Of a DNA stretch of 64,000 bases, positions 49,532-57,871 are shown piece by piece. The notes under the pieces are model-generated. The model ran no database searches. It worked only from the letters and a program-made list of their open reading frames with translations, and was not told the origin of the DNA. Positions within the stretch are counted from its first letter, which is position 1. The number at the start of each line of letters is the position of its first letter. Both the position numbers and the translations under genes were made by a program. Location: NCBI GenBank assembly GCA_946478305.1, contig CAMLBO010000010.1:1-64000 (forward strand), in the 5' to 3' direction. This DNA is from an uncultured Enterobacterales bacterium. GTDB taxonomy: Bacteria > Pseudomonadota > Gammaproteobacteria > Enterobacterales > Enterobacteriaceae.

Positions 49532-49565
49532 TGACAAAAAGAAGGCGCTCACCGAAGTGAGCGCC
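49532..49565 (-). terminator. Terminator of the leader-peptide gene
   Basis: Perfect nine-pair stem GGCGCTCAC (49544-49552) with GTGAGCGCC (49557-49565), CGAA tetraloop. On the minus strand TTCTTTTTGTC follows, so it ends the transcript of the peptide gene; on the plus strand there is no T run. Confidence 0.8.
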
Positions 49566-49627
49566 AGCATGAACCCAATTGTAAACTCAGGTAGTGAGAT
49601 ACAAGGTTTTGGTACAACTAAGCCGAA

Positions 49628-49819
49628 CTAGGTTGTCAGGTAGTTTTGTGCGTCAGCCAGACCTTTGGAGATTTGGTCATAAGCTTTATTTACCGCATTA
49701 CTGGTATCACTGACTGCATCCTGACCAAAGCTCGACAGGCGGTCGGCGACTTTATTCACGTCTTCAGACCAACCAGCACCATTAACCATTTCAATGTCAC
49801 GTTCTGTTAATTGTTTCAT
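49628..49819 (-). CDS. Microcin-like secreted peptide precursor with GA-type leader
   Basis: 63 residues. The leader MKQLTERDIEMVNGAG has the class II microcin/bacteriocin pattern: MR/K-x-L/I-T leader, hydrophobic residues at -4/-7/-12, and a GA cleavage site as in microcin E492 (GA|G). Cutting after Ala15 leaves a 48-residue mature peptide starting GWSED. It is acidic (seven Asp/Glu against four Lys/Arg), has no Cys and is not glycine-rich, unlike known class II microcins. VNK-x2-D recurs 22 residues apart (21 and 43), suggesting a duplicated amphipathic helix. It lies divergent from a CvaA/CvaB pair that should process and export it. Target unknown. Confidence 0.8.
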   Translation of the reverse strand: MKQLTERDIEMVNGAGWSEDVNKVADRLSSFGQDAVSDTSNAVNKAYDQISKGLADAQNYLTT

Positions 49820-50052
49820 CTTGGGTCATCCTCTTGTCTGTTAAACAACGATCCCGAACTCTTGGGATCTTATGAAGGCATCGTGTAAATATTTTTACGT
49901 GATGTCCTCACGAGACTTAAGACTAGAACAGAGTGACCCAGAGGTGACTAGGAATAATCTCCTTAAGCTAAATTAAATTATAACATTATGATTTTTAAAG
50001 TTTTTAAATTTATTTCTTTTGCCTTTCTATAGAGTTTATAGGATTTTTATAG

Positions 50053-50118
50053 ATGAAGTGGGACTTGGTGGGTTATTCACAGAGAAAAGCAATGCGCATC
50101 TGGAAGGTATTTTTATGA
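50053..50118 (+). CDS. Possible 21-aa peptide
   Basis: ATG followed by MKWDLVGYSQRKAMRIWKVFL: short, basic, possibly membrane-active. Its stop codon overlaps the start of the next small frame (ATGA). There is no clear ribosome-binding site. Listed only because it is in the bacteriocin-type locus, where tiny genes are easily missed. Confidence 0.15.
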   Translation: MKWDLVGYSQRKAMRIWKVFL

Positions 50119-50189
50119 ATAATAATTCAGCGGTTTTGTTATTTCCTACCCGGATGGTCGTGCTCTCATATATTTTATTGAATGCATAA
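50115..50189 (+). CDS. Possible 24-aa hydrophobic peptide
   Basis: ATG with GGAAGG seven bases upstream; the 24-residue product (MNNNSAVLLFPTRMVVLSYI...) is mostly hydrophobic. It overlaps the frame before it by four bases. It could be a leader, a membrane peptide or chance. It is the only candidate with a good ribosome-binding site between the toxin-like peptide and the exporter. Confidence 0.25.
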   Translation: MNNNSAVLLFPTRMVVLSYILLNA

Positions 50190-50350
50190 CAGATATTTCC
50201 CGTGAGTAACTATTTTCTTCAGCAATGTGTTTTGTTTAGCTTGTTCAGCTATTTCAGAGTAATCGTGGTTGCCAGCTTTCGGGGGGCTGTCTATCTTCCT
50301 ATTACTATTATTCTGAGGCGTCATCATTATGTTCATTGAGACTGATCATT

Positions 50351-51637
50351 ATGCTCTTTCGTAAAGAGGTTAATGAACATCAGCAAAGTCACTGGGCCGG
50401 AAAGGCTTTATTGTTGGCAGGGTGGCCAGTGTGGATGGTGGCTTCACTGACTGGGCTATTTTTAGTCGCGCTGTTGACGTTTTTGATCTCAGCAAACTAT
50501 ACCCGACGGATTAATGTCAGCGGGGAGATTATCACGCAGCCCCACAGCATCAATCTCTTCAGCCCGGAGCAGGGTGTGATCACCGGTCTGTTTGTTGACA
50601 CCGGTAAGCCGGTCAAAAAAGGTCAACCGTTATATCAGATTGATGTTAGCCGGGTGACGCAGGCAGGGAATGTCAGCACCACTACGCTGGCAGCCATCAA
50701 AAAGCAGCGTGAGCAAATCGATACGATCATTACGCAATTGCAGAATAATAAGCGCGCCACGCTGGAGAATTTGCAACAGCAGCTGGATCAATACGAAAAA
50801 GCCCATCAGGTATCCCAGAGCATGGTGGATTCAGCGCAGGAAGGGCTGAATGCGATGAAAAAAAGTATGCAGAATTATGGGGCTTATCAGAAGAAAGGGC
50901 TGATCAATACTGACCAGCTGAATAATCAGCGCTACCTCTTTTATCAGCAACAAACCTCATTCCAAAGCCTCAATACTCAGTCAATTCAGGAATCGCTACA
51001 GATAACCAATTTGCGCAGTGAACTGGTCACCAAAGCCGCTGATTTTGATAACCAGATTTCGCAATATGGTTATCAGCGTAATGATCTGGAGCGGCAGCTG
51101 GCGCAGGCCGATGCCAAAGGATCACTGCTGATCACCGCGCCAACCGATGGCAAGATTTCTTCCCTCAGCGTTACGCCGGGTCAGATGGTTAATGCGGGCG
51201 ATAGCCTGGCGCAGCTGGTTCCGGCCAAAAATTCTCCGTTCTTCCTGGTTGCCTGGTTACCCAACGAAAGCCTGCCCTATGTGAAGCCGGGTGAGCATAT
51301 TAACATCCGTTATGAAGCTTATCCGTTTGAGAAGTACGGGCAGTTTCCCGGCAAAGTACAGTCGGTGTCATCTGCTCCTGTGTCAGAGCAGGAACTGAGT
51401 TCTTACTCCAGTGCACCGCGTGATGCCAATGGTAAAGTCAATGGCCCTTATTACAAGGTGCTGGTGTCGCTGGATAAAAATCAACTTAACTGGCATGGCG
51501 AACAGCTGAATTTATCCAGCGGGATGAAGGCTGAATCCACTATGTTCCTCGAGAAACGTCCGCTCTATCAATGGATGTTGTCACCGTATTACAGCATGAA
51601 GAAAAGCGTGGTAGGGCCAATTAATGAATCTCGATAA
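50351..51637 (+). CDS. CvaA-type membrane-fusion protein of peptide exporter
   Basis: HlyD-family periplasmic adaptor, 428 residues, collinear with colicin V secretion protein CvaA. Features: N-terminal cytosolic segment and one helix (about 24-46), TRRINVSGEI near the membrane, a long coiled-coil hairpin (about 100-240), and the lipoyl-like/beta-barrel part with the CvaA-like ends GMKAESTMFLEKRPLYQWMLSP and VVGPIN. It bridges the ABC exporter and TolC, which is not encoded here. It overlaps the exporter gene by 14 bases. The ATG at 50351 has only a weak ribosome-binding site. Confidence 0.9.
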   Translation: MLFRKEVNEHQQSHWAGKALLLAGWPVWMVASLTGLFLVALLTFLISANYTRRINVSGEIITQPHSINLFSPEQGVITGLFVDTGKPVKKGQPLYQIDVSRVTQAGNVSTTTLAAIKKQREQIDTIITQLQNNKRATLENLQQQLDQYEKAHQVSQSMVDSAQEGLNAMKKSMQNYGAYQKKGLINTDQLNNQRYLFYQQQTSFQSLNTQSIQESLQITNLRSELVTKAADFDNQISQYGYQRNDLERQLAQADAKGSLLITAPTDGKISSLSVTPGQMVNAGDSLAQLVPAKNSPFFLVAWLPNESLPYVKPGEHINIRYEAYPFEKYGQFPGKVQSVSSAPVSEQELSSYSSAPRDANGKVNGPYYKVLVSLDKNQLNWHGEQLNLSSGMKAESTMFLEKRPLYQWMLSPYYSMKKSVVGPINESR

Positions 51638-53726
51638 CGTCCGCGAGCTGGCTGACCGCCTGCATTTCAGTTTTCGCCATAAAGTCCCGCAGATTATTCA
51701 GACCGAAGCCGCAGAATGTGGATTAGCCTGTCTGGCGATGGTCTGTGGCTATCATGGCAAGCATGTTGATCTGCAAACCCTGCGCCAGCGTTACGGTATT
51801 TCATCGCGTGGAGCGACGTTACGCACACTGATGGATATCGGCAATGCCAACGAACTCAAATCCCGTGCCCTGAAGCTGGATATTGATGAACTTAACGCCC
51901 TGAAAACGCCCTGCATTCTTCACTGGGATCTTAATCACTTTGTGGTGCTGGTGGCGGTTAAACAGGGGAAAGTGATTATTCACGACCCCGCATTTGGTCG
52001 CCGTTCATTGGGTATCCGCGAAGTCTCTGAACATTTCACCGGCGTCGCGCTGGAGCTCTGGCCAGACAGCGGTTTTACCTCTGAGAAGCCACGGGTAAGA
52101 CTTAATCTGCGCAAGATGATGGGCAATGTCAGCGGGCTGGTCCCCGCGCTGACGAAGATTTTTTGTCTTTCACTGATGATAGAGTCGGTCAACCTGCTGC
52201 TACCGGTGGGGATGCAACTGGTGATGGACCATGTGATACCGGCCAAAGATCCGGACCTGTTAACGCTCATTTGCCTGGGATTGCTGTTCTTTATTATCTT
52301 CCGTACCGGTGTCAGCATGTTGCGCGCCTGGACGTCATTGGTAATGAGTACGCTCATCGACGTACAGTGGAAGGCGCGCCTGTTCGATCATCTGCTCAAA
52401 TTGCCGCTCGATTACTTCGAAAAACGCAAACTCGGGGATATCCAGTCCCGCTTTACCTCACTTGACACGCTGCGTACCACGCTGACCACCAATGTGGTGA
52501 ACAGCATTATCGACGGCATTATGTCCATCGGACTGATTGTGATGATGGTGCTGTATGGCGGCTGGCTTATCTGGGTGATTCTGGGTTTCACCGCAATATA
52601 TGTGATATTCCGGCTCTCAACCTACAACGCTTACCGGCAGGTGTCGGAGGAGCAGATCGTCAAAGGCGCCCGTGCAGGCTCGCACTTTATGGAAACGCTG
52701 TATGGCATCAGCACGCTGAAAGCGCTGGGACTGTCGAAGGCCAGGGCTAATTTCTGGCTGAATATGAATGTTGATAATGCCAATGCCACGGTGCGTAAAA
52801 CCAAATTCGAGATGATGTTTACCGGCGGGAATACGCTGATCGCCACTCTCGATCAGGTTGCGCTTTTGTGGCTGGGTGCGACTCAGGTAATTGATGGGCA
52901 TATGACGCTCGGGATGTTCGTGGCATTTAATACCTACCGTGGACAGTTCTCTGAACGTGCCGCCAATCTGCTTAATATGGTGCTGCAACTGCGGATGCTG
53001 TCGCTGCACCGTGACCGTATTGCTGATATTGCCCTGACTGACACAGAACAGAGTCTGCCAGAGCGTGAACTACTGCGCCCTGGTGAAGCGGCATCATTGG
53101 ATGTTAGGGATCTGGTTTTCCAGTATGACAGCCTGTCTGCACCGCTGATTAATGGCCTGAATTTGTCTGTGGCTGCGGGTGAAAGTGTGGCGATCGTCGG
53201 TCCATCGGGGCAGGGGAAAACTACGCTGATGAAAATCATGACCGGTTTATTGTCACCGACGGAAGGCCGCATCCTGATAAACGGGATGGATATCACCACC
53301 GCCGGACTGAATAACTACCGCAGCTGCATCGCCTGCGTGTTGCAGGATGACACGCTGTTTGCCGGTTCTATTGGGGAAAATATTGCCAGCTTTGATGAGC
53401 AGAAAGATGAGGCGCGTATTATTGACTGCGCTCAACGCTGCAATATCCACGCGGATATCGAAAAGATGCCGATGGGTTATGAAACGTTGATCAGTGAACT
53501 TGGAGGCAGTTTATCGGGCGGGCAGAAGCAGCGGTTGCTGATCGCCCGCGCCTTGTATCGTCGTCCGGCGATTTTGTTTCTTGATGAGGCAACCAGCCAT
53601 TTGGATCTGGACAACGAAGCCAGAATCAATAAAGCCATTAGCGAGCTGGATATTACTCGTGTGTTTATTGCCCACCGCCCTTCAACCATTGAGTCTGCTG
53701 ACAGGGTGATAAAATTAGGTGAGTAG
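51624..53726 (+). CDS. CvaB-type ABC exporter with C39 leader peptidase
   Basis: Peptidase-containing ABC transporter (PCAT), 700 residues (CvaB 698). The N-terminal C39 protease has the catalytic triad at the CvaB positions: Cys32 (QTEAAECGLACLAM), His105 (NHFVVL), Asp121 (HDPAFGRR). The six-helix membrane domain spans about 165-440. In the nucleotide-binding domain, Walker A is GPSGQGKTT (526-534), the signature LSGGQKQR (630-637) and Walker B LFLDE (651-655). All sites are intact, so it should cut GG/GA leaders and export the mature peptide. The only visible substrate is the 63-residue precursor at 49628-49819. Confidence 0.93.
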   Translation: MNLDNVRELADRLHFSFRHKVPQIIQTEAAECGLACLAMVCGYHGKHVDLQTLRQRYGISSRGATLRTLMDIGNANELKSRALKLDIDELNALKTPCILHWDLNHFVVLVAVKQGKVIIHDPAFGRRSLGIREVSEHFTGVALELWPDSGFTSEKPRVRLNLRKMMGNVSGLVPALTKIFCLSLMIESVNLLLPVGMQLVMDHVIPAKDPDLLTLICLGLLFFIIFRTGVSMLRAWTSLVMSTLIDVQWKARLFDHLLKLPLDYFEKRKLGDIQSRFTSLDTLRTTLTTNVVNSIIDGIMSIGLIVMMVLYGGWLIWVILGFTAIYVIFRLSTYNAYRQVSEEQIVKGARAGSHFMETLYGISTLKALGLSKARANFWLNMNVDNANATVRKTKFEMMFTGGNTLIATLDQVALLWLGATQVIDGHMTLGMFVAFNTYRGQFSERAANLLNMVLQLRMLSLHRDRIADIALTDTEQSLPERELLRPGEAASLDVRDLVFQYDSLSAPLINGLNLSVAAGESVAIVGPSGQGKTTLMKIMTGLLSPTEGRILINGMDITTAGLNNYRSCIACVLQDDTLFAGSIGENIASFDEQKDEARIIDCAQRCNIHADIEKMPMGYETLISELGGSLSGGQKQRLLIARALYRRPAILFLDEATSHLDLDNEARINKAISELDITRVFIAHRPSTIESADRVIKLGE

Positions 53727-53832
53727 GGGAGTGGAATGGCTCAAACCTTCGGGTCGAAGGGTCTCTATCCTTCCCGATCTGTTTTTCTTTTAAGTTGGTT
53801 TTTTTGTGAAAGCAGAGCTGATGTATTCGAGA

Positions 53833-53917
<85 letters not shown>

Positions 53918-54000
53918 ACGAAATTCGTGGATTTCGAATTGTGTACTACGTGAAATGCTAAATTCATTCACTGCGTCGGCTGTTGCGGTGAACGGGGCGC

Positions 54001-54028
54001 ATAATACCAAATGAATCGAAGCTGTAAA
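54001..54028 (-). promoter_or_regulatory. Promoter of tRNA-Tyr (tyrT type)
   Basis: Minus strand: TTTACA (54023-54028), 16-bp spacer, TATTAT (54001-54006), then GCGCCCC. It matches the E. coli tyrT promoter in -35, -10 region and GC-rich discriminator, the classic stringent-controlled promoter. The inferred leader before the tRNA is about 75 nt. Confidence 0.85.
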
Positions 54029-54114
54029 GTGCTGAAACTGATAATAATGTTCGTTTGTTGTTTTTTTGCCCGCGGCGGTGCTTCTCTGTACAAAAAACAC
54101 CGCCAGAGGACGTA

Positions 54115-54963
54115 TTACAAAATCACAGTTCGATTGCCATACACGAAAACGCGCTGTGCGAGAACGCGGTAAAGCGCCCGGCTCAGAACATTTTTCTCAA
54201 CGTCGCGACCAGCACGCATCATATCTTCTGCGGTGTAGGTGTGATCGACATTAATCACGTCCTGCATGATGATTGGACCTTCATCAAGGCTGTCATTCAC
54301 GTAGTGCGCCGTAGCACCGATAATTTTGACACCGCGTTCATAGGCCTGATGATAAGGGCGGGCACCAATAAAGGCGGGCAAGAATGAATGATGAATGTTG
54401 ATCACCTGATGGGGATAGTGCTGCACAAAGCCAGGCGTCAACACACGCATATACTTCGCCAGAACCACGTAGTCAGGTTGATATTGGTCGATTTGTTCGA
54501 TCATTGCGCTGTCATGCTGTTCGCGCGTCAGCCCTTCGTGGCTTACCAGATGGAAAGGAATATCAAAGCGTTCGACCAGCGTTTGCAGGGTATCGTGATT
54601 TCCGATCACCGCAGCAATTTCAACATCCAGGCCGCCATAGGCAGATTTCATTAGCAGATCGCCCAGGCAATGCGCTTCTTTGGTCACCAGAATAACAATG
54701 CGGCGACGACCGGTGCTATGCAGCTCACGCACCGAGCCTTTGGGCAGGGCGCTATCGAGGTCAGCCAGCAGCGTATTGTCGTTGAAAATACCCTCGAGCT
54801 CGGTGCGCATAAAGAAACGGCCAGTGCGATGGTCAACGAACTCGTTGTTCTGCACGATGTTTAATTCGTGTTTGTAGCAAATGTTGGTGATCTTGGCGAT
54901 CAGACCCTTCGCATCCGGGCAAATAGTGCGTAATACCTTGGTTTGTACATTCTGTTGCGGCAT
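54115..54963 (-). CDS. purU: Formyltetrahydrofolate deformylase
   Basis: Hydrolyses 10-formyl-tetrahydrofolate to formate and tetrahydrofolate, supplying formate for PurT and balancing one-carbon pools. It is 282 residues (E. coli 280). The N-terminal ACT domain includes TICPDAKGLIAKITNICYKHELNIVQ, and the C-terminal formyltransferase-like catalytic domain includes INIHHSFLPAFIGARPYHQAYERGVK and TAHYVNDSLDEGPIIMQD. The ATG at 54963 gives MPQQNVQTKVLRTICPD, near the E. coli start, with AGGA upstream. It is next to tRNA-Tyr, as in E. coli. Confidence 0.95.
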   Translation of the reverse strand: MPQQNVQTKVLRTICPDAKGLIAKITNICYKHELNIVQNNEFVDHRTGRFFMRTELEGIFNDNTLLADLDSALPKGSVRELHSTGRRRIVILVTKEAHCLGDLLMKSAYGGLDVEIAAVIGNHDTLQTLVERFDIPFHLVSHEGLTREQHDSAMIEQIDQYQPDYVVLAKYMRVLTPGFVQHYPHQVINIHHSFLPAFIGARPYHQAYERGVKIIGATAHYVNDSLDEGPIIMQDVINVDHTYTAEDMMRAGRDVEKNVLSRALYRVLAQRVFVYGNRTVIL

Positions 54964-55037
54964 GGGGGTGAGGATCCTGTCCTGTGCGTCTAAATTCTTT
55001 ATGTCGTAATGAGGTGCGGAAAACCTGCTGGGCAGAG

Positions 55038-55502
55038 TTAGCGGCCGCAACACTTCTTATATTTTTTGCCGGAACCACAGGGGCAGAGGTCATTTCTGCC
55101 GGGCTGCGGTCTGACTCCGTCAATATAGTACCAGCGTTCATCAACTCGAAGAAAGCGCGAACGTTCATGAACCAGATGCGTGCCTTCAGTGCCTTGTTCC
55201 TCATAACGGGCGGCGAATTCCACGAAGCCCTCATCGTCATTTCTGCCCTCTTGCTGGGAAATAACGTTTAGCCCCAGCCACTGGGTATTGCTAAAGCCCT
55301 CTTCGAGGCTTTCGCGCCACCGGCCAGGTTCGCAGTCGGGATGCCAGGTTGCAATCAGATAATCAGCATTCTTCATGACGTACGCACTGTATCGCGAACG
55401 CATCAGGGTTGAGGGGGTTGGTGCAGAATGTGCGTTTACCAGAAAAGGTTGGCAACACTTTTCAAATGCTGCACCGCTTCCGCAGGGGCAAGGATGTGAC
55501 AA
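55038..55502 (-). CDS. ychJ: UPF0225/SEC-C motif protein YchJ
   Basis: 154 residues with two SEC-C zinc motifs, one at each end: [17 protein letters not shown] at the start and [15 protein letters not shown] at the end. A YchJ middle domain ([20 protein letters not shown]) lies between. E. coli YchJ is 152 residues; function not defined, probably protein or ribosome interaction through zinc. The start is TTG with AGGAG five bases upstream; the SEC-C motif begins at once, which supports it. It is divergent from rssA. Confidence 0.92.
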   Translation of the reverse strand: MSHPCPCGSGAAFEKCCQPFLVNAHSAPTPSTLMRSRYSAYVMKNADYLIATWHPDCEPGRWRESLEEGFSNTQWLGLNVISQQEGRNDDEGFVEFAARYEEQGTEGTHLVHERSRFLRVDERWYYIDGVRPQPGRNDLCPCGSGKKYKKCCGR

Positions 55503-55638
55503 AGTAACTCCTGGATGGGTAGAAACTGCGCAAGAAGCGCTATTGAATGCAAGATAGCGATATGTTACCTAACAACCTTACCGGGTGACAACGCACTTGC
55601 ACGGTCAATCAGAAGCCAATGGGCTGGAGTTATCTTTA

Positions 55639-56568
55639 ATGCAAACGAATACAGACACGGGCAGGCAATTCAAGATTGGATTGGCACTTGGTGCGGGTGC
55701 AGCCAAAGGCTGGGCGCATATTGGTGTGATTAATGCCCTCAGGGAGATGGGGATCCAAATTGATGTGGTCGCCGGATGTTCTGTAGGAGCCCTGGTCGGA
55801 GCAGCACACGTTAGCGGCCGCTTGCCGGCGATGGAGGCCTGGGTGCGTTCTTTCAGCTATTGGGACGTCCTCAGGTTGATGGATTTCTCCTGGCGTCGTG
55901 GCGGTTTGTTGCGCGGTGAGCGGGTGTTTAATGCGGTAGGGCAATTGATCCGAATAAACGATTTCGAGCAGTGCCAGAGCAAATTCGGCACTGTGGCCAC
56001 CAACCTTAGCACCGGGCGTGAGTTATGGCTGACGAAGGGTGACCTGCATCAGGCGGTTCGGGCATCATGCAGCATGCCGGGCCTGCTGGCGCCGGTATGG
56101 TACAACGGCTACTGGCTGGTTGATGGGGCCGTTGTTAATCCGGTACCAGTGTCACTGACGCGTGCTTTGGGGGCCGACATTGTTATCGCTGTTGACCTCC
56201 AGCATGATGCCCATCTTATGCATCAGGACCTGCTCTCTGCGCCGTTGACGCCGGATAATTTTCACGATGAGAAATTGGTAGGATGGCGCAATAAAATCCG
56301 GCAGCGGTTATCACGCCCACGCGTGCGGCGTCCGGATGTCAGCCCGACGGCAATGGAAATTATGTCTACTTCCATTCAGGTATTGGAAAATCGTTTAAAA
56401 CGCAACCGCATGGCTGGGGATCCGCCCGATGTAATTTTACAGCCTTACTGCCCGCAAATTTCCATGCTGGATTTTCATCGTGCAGAAGAGGCGATCGAAG
56501 CCGGAAGGCTGGCGGTTGAAAAACAGAGAGAGCAGTTACTCCCCTTGATAAAAAACAAGCATTTCTGA
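55639..56568 (+). CDS. rssA: Patatin-like phospholipase family protein RssA
   Basis: 309 residues (E. coli 301), patatin fold. The oxyanion glycine-rich loop is LGAGAAKGWAHIGVI, the nucleophile Ser is in GCSVGAL, and the catalytic Asp is in VDGAVVNP. Enzymatic substrate and link to RssB are not established, though they form an operon in E. coli. The ATG at 55639 has GGAG nine bases upstream. An in-frame GTG eighteen codons earlier seems too early. Confidence 0.93.
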   Translation: MQTNTDTGRQFKIGLALGAGAAKGWAHIGVINALREMGIQIDVVAGCSVGALVGAAHVSGRLPAMEAWVRSFSYWDVLRLMDFSWRRGGLLRGERVFNAVGQLIRINDFEQCQSKFGTVATNLSTGRELWLTKGDLHQAVRASCSMPGLLAPVWYNGYWLVDGAVVNPVPVSLTRALGADIVIAVDLQHDAHLMHQDLLSAPLTPDNFHDEKLVGWRNKIRQRLSRPRVRRPDVSPTAMEIMSTSIQVLENRLKRNRMAGDPPDVILQPYCPQISMLDFHRAEEAIEAGRLAVEKQREQLLPLIKNKHF

Positions 56569-56661
56569 GTAACTTAAAGATTCATTGAAGGAATCTGACA
56601 ATTCTGACAAGCAAAATCAGGCTTTATGGGCCACTATTAAGAGAAGAAATGGGAGACCCCG

Positions 56662-57675
56662 ATGGATAAGCCACTTACAAGCAAGCACATTCTGATCGTC
56701 GAAGACGAAGCCGTTTTCCGTTCGGTGCTCGCTGGGTATGTGAGCTCTCTGGGCGCGACGTTTACCGAAGCGGCCAATGGTCTTGAGGCTTTAGCCTTAG
56801 TCGAAGACTACCCCCCAGACTTAATTCTCTGCGACCTGGCCATGCCAGAAATGGGGGGAATTGAGTTTGTTGAGAACCTGCGCCTTCAGGGTATCAAAAT
56901 TCCCGTTCTGGTCATTTCTGCCACTGATAAAATGACCGACGTTGCCACCATGCTGCGTCTGGGCGTTGAGGATGTATTGCTAAAACCTATCAGCGATCTT
57001 CAGCGTTTGCGTGATGCACTATTGGCGAGTTTATTCCCGAAATTATTCACCTCCCAGGCCCTGCAAAAAAGTGATCTTATGCAGGACTGGGAAGCGCTGT
57101 GTCGTAATCCCCGCGAGGCGGCAAGGTTGTTGCAGGAGTTGCAGCCCCCTGTTCAGCAAACTCTGGCAAATTGTCGCATCAACTATCGCCAGCTGACGAT
57201 GGCCGAAAATGCCGGACTGGTCTTGGATATCGCTGCGCTCTCTACGAAGGATTTGGGTTTTTACTGTCTTGATGTGACGCGGGCCAAAGAGAATGGCGTA
57301 TTAGCCGCGCTGCTACTACGTGCCATCTTCAACGGATTGCTGCGTGAGCATTTAAGTGACCAACAACAGAGGTTACCCCAAATGTCTACCCTGCTTAAAC
57401 AAGTTAACCAGCTGTTTAAACAGGCGCGGCTTGAAGGCCAGTTCCCTCTGCTGCTCGGCTATTACCACGCCGAACAGAAAAATCTGATTTTGGTGAGTGC
57501 CGGACTGCATGCCAATGTGAATACCGGCACTCACCAAATTCAGTTGAGTAACGGGGTCCCCCTTGGTACGACAGGTTCAACCTATTCGAATCAGATAAGC
57601 CAGCGGTGTGAGGCGTTTCAATGCCAGGTATGGGGAGCGGGTGGACGTTTGCGACTGATGCTGTCTTCTGAATAA
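56662..57675 (+). CDS. rssB: Sigma-S proteolysis adaptor RssB
   Basis: Response-regulator-like adaptor that binds RpoS and delivers it to ClpXP; blocked by Ira anti-adaptors in stress. It is 337 residues as in E. coli. The receiver domain (about 8-125) has the phosphoacceptor Asp58 in LILCDLAMPEMGG. A PP2C-like effector domain without phosphatase residues follows. It should set RpoS level, relevant to sigma-S-controlled genes such as cfa at 2.7 kb. E. coli galU, normally next, is replaced by ugd and an epimerase gene. Confidence 0.95.
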   Translation: MDKPLTSKHILIVEDEAVFRSVLAGYVSSLGATFTEAANGLEALALVEDYPPDLILCDLAMPEMGGIEFVENLRLQGIKIPVLVISATDKMTDVATMLRLGVEDVLLKPISDLQRLRDALLASLFPKLFTSQALQKSDLMQDWEALCRNPREAARLLQELQPPVQQTLANCRINYRQLTMAENAGLVLDIAALSTKDLGFYCLDVTRAKENGVLAALLLRAIFNGLLREHLSDQQQRLPQMSTLLKQVNQLFKQARLEGQFPLLLGYYHAEQKNLILVSAGLHANVNTGTHQIQLSNGVPLGTTGSTYSNQISQRCEAFQCQVWGAGGRLRLMLSSE

Positions 57676-57801
57676 TGCTGAACAACTTTCTTCTGGTTTC
57701 ATCCTGATGCTGCTCTTTCCCTCCTCTGTATTTAGATTCCTGCTGGACGTCTATGAAAGTTATACAAAGCGTGTGTTTGAAAACACCTTGTTTATCGAAG
57801 C

Positions 57802-57810
57802 TGTTATACT
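57802..57810 (+). promoter_or_regulatory. Possible extended -10 promoter of ugd
   Basis: TGTTATACT is an extended -10 (TGN-TATACT) about 60 bp before the ugd start, with no good -35. Confidence 0.4.
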
Positions 57811-57871
57811 GCGCCACAGATTTTTGCCATTTTCTTATACGAAATAGAAATCACAGATTAGGAATTCGCTG

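Larger units (their letters stand above)
49820..50350. other. AT-rich divergent region between the peptide gene and its exporter
   Basis: 530 bp, clearly more AT-rich than the flanks. It must hold promoters for the peptide (minus; TATAAT-like sequence on the minus strand near 49978-49983) and for the exporter (plus). In the peptide mRNA leader a hairpin GATCCC/GGGATC (49850-49869) precedes the GAGG ribosome-binding site. Only very short reading frames are present (two are listed; a 53-codon minus-strand frame at 50175-50336 has no ribosome-binding site). No immunity gene is recognisable. Confidence 0.6.

Noticed and set aside
49872..49976. 34-codon plus-strand frame in the peptide-gene leader
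   Set aside because: Antisense to the 5' leader of the microcin-like gene, with no ribosome-binding site and charged, unpatterned composition.
50175..50336. 53-codon minus-strand frame in the exporter promoter region
   Set aside because: No ribosome-binding site, no leader or membrane pattern, and it lies over the promoter of the CvaA-type gene.
53746..53760. CCTTCG/CGAAGG hairpin near the tRNA-Tyr 3' end, considered as an attachment-site repeat
   Set aside because: It resembles the T-arm sequence only over a few bases; no true duplicate of the tRNA end was found and no integrase is present.
54074..54104. GGCGGTG/CACCGCC inverted repeat after purU, considered as a terminator
   Set aside because: The loop is 17 nt and no T run follows on the purU strand.
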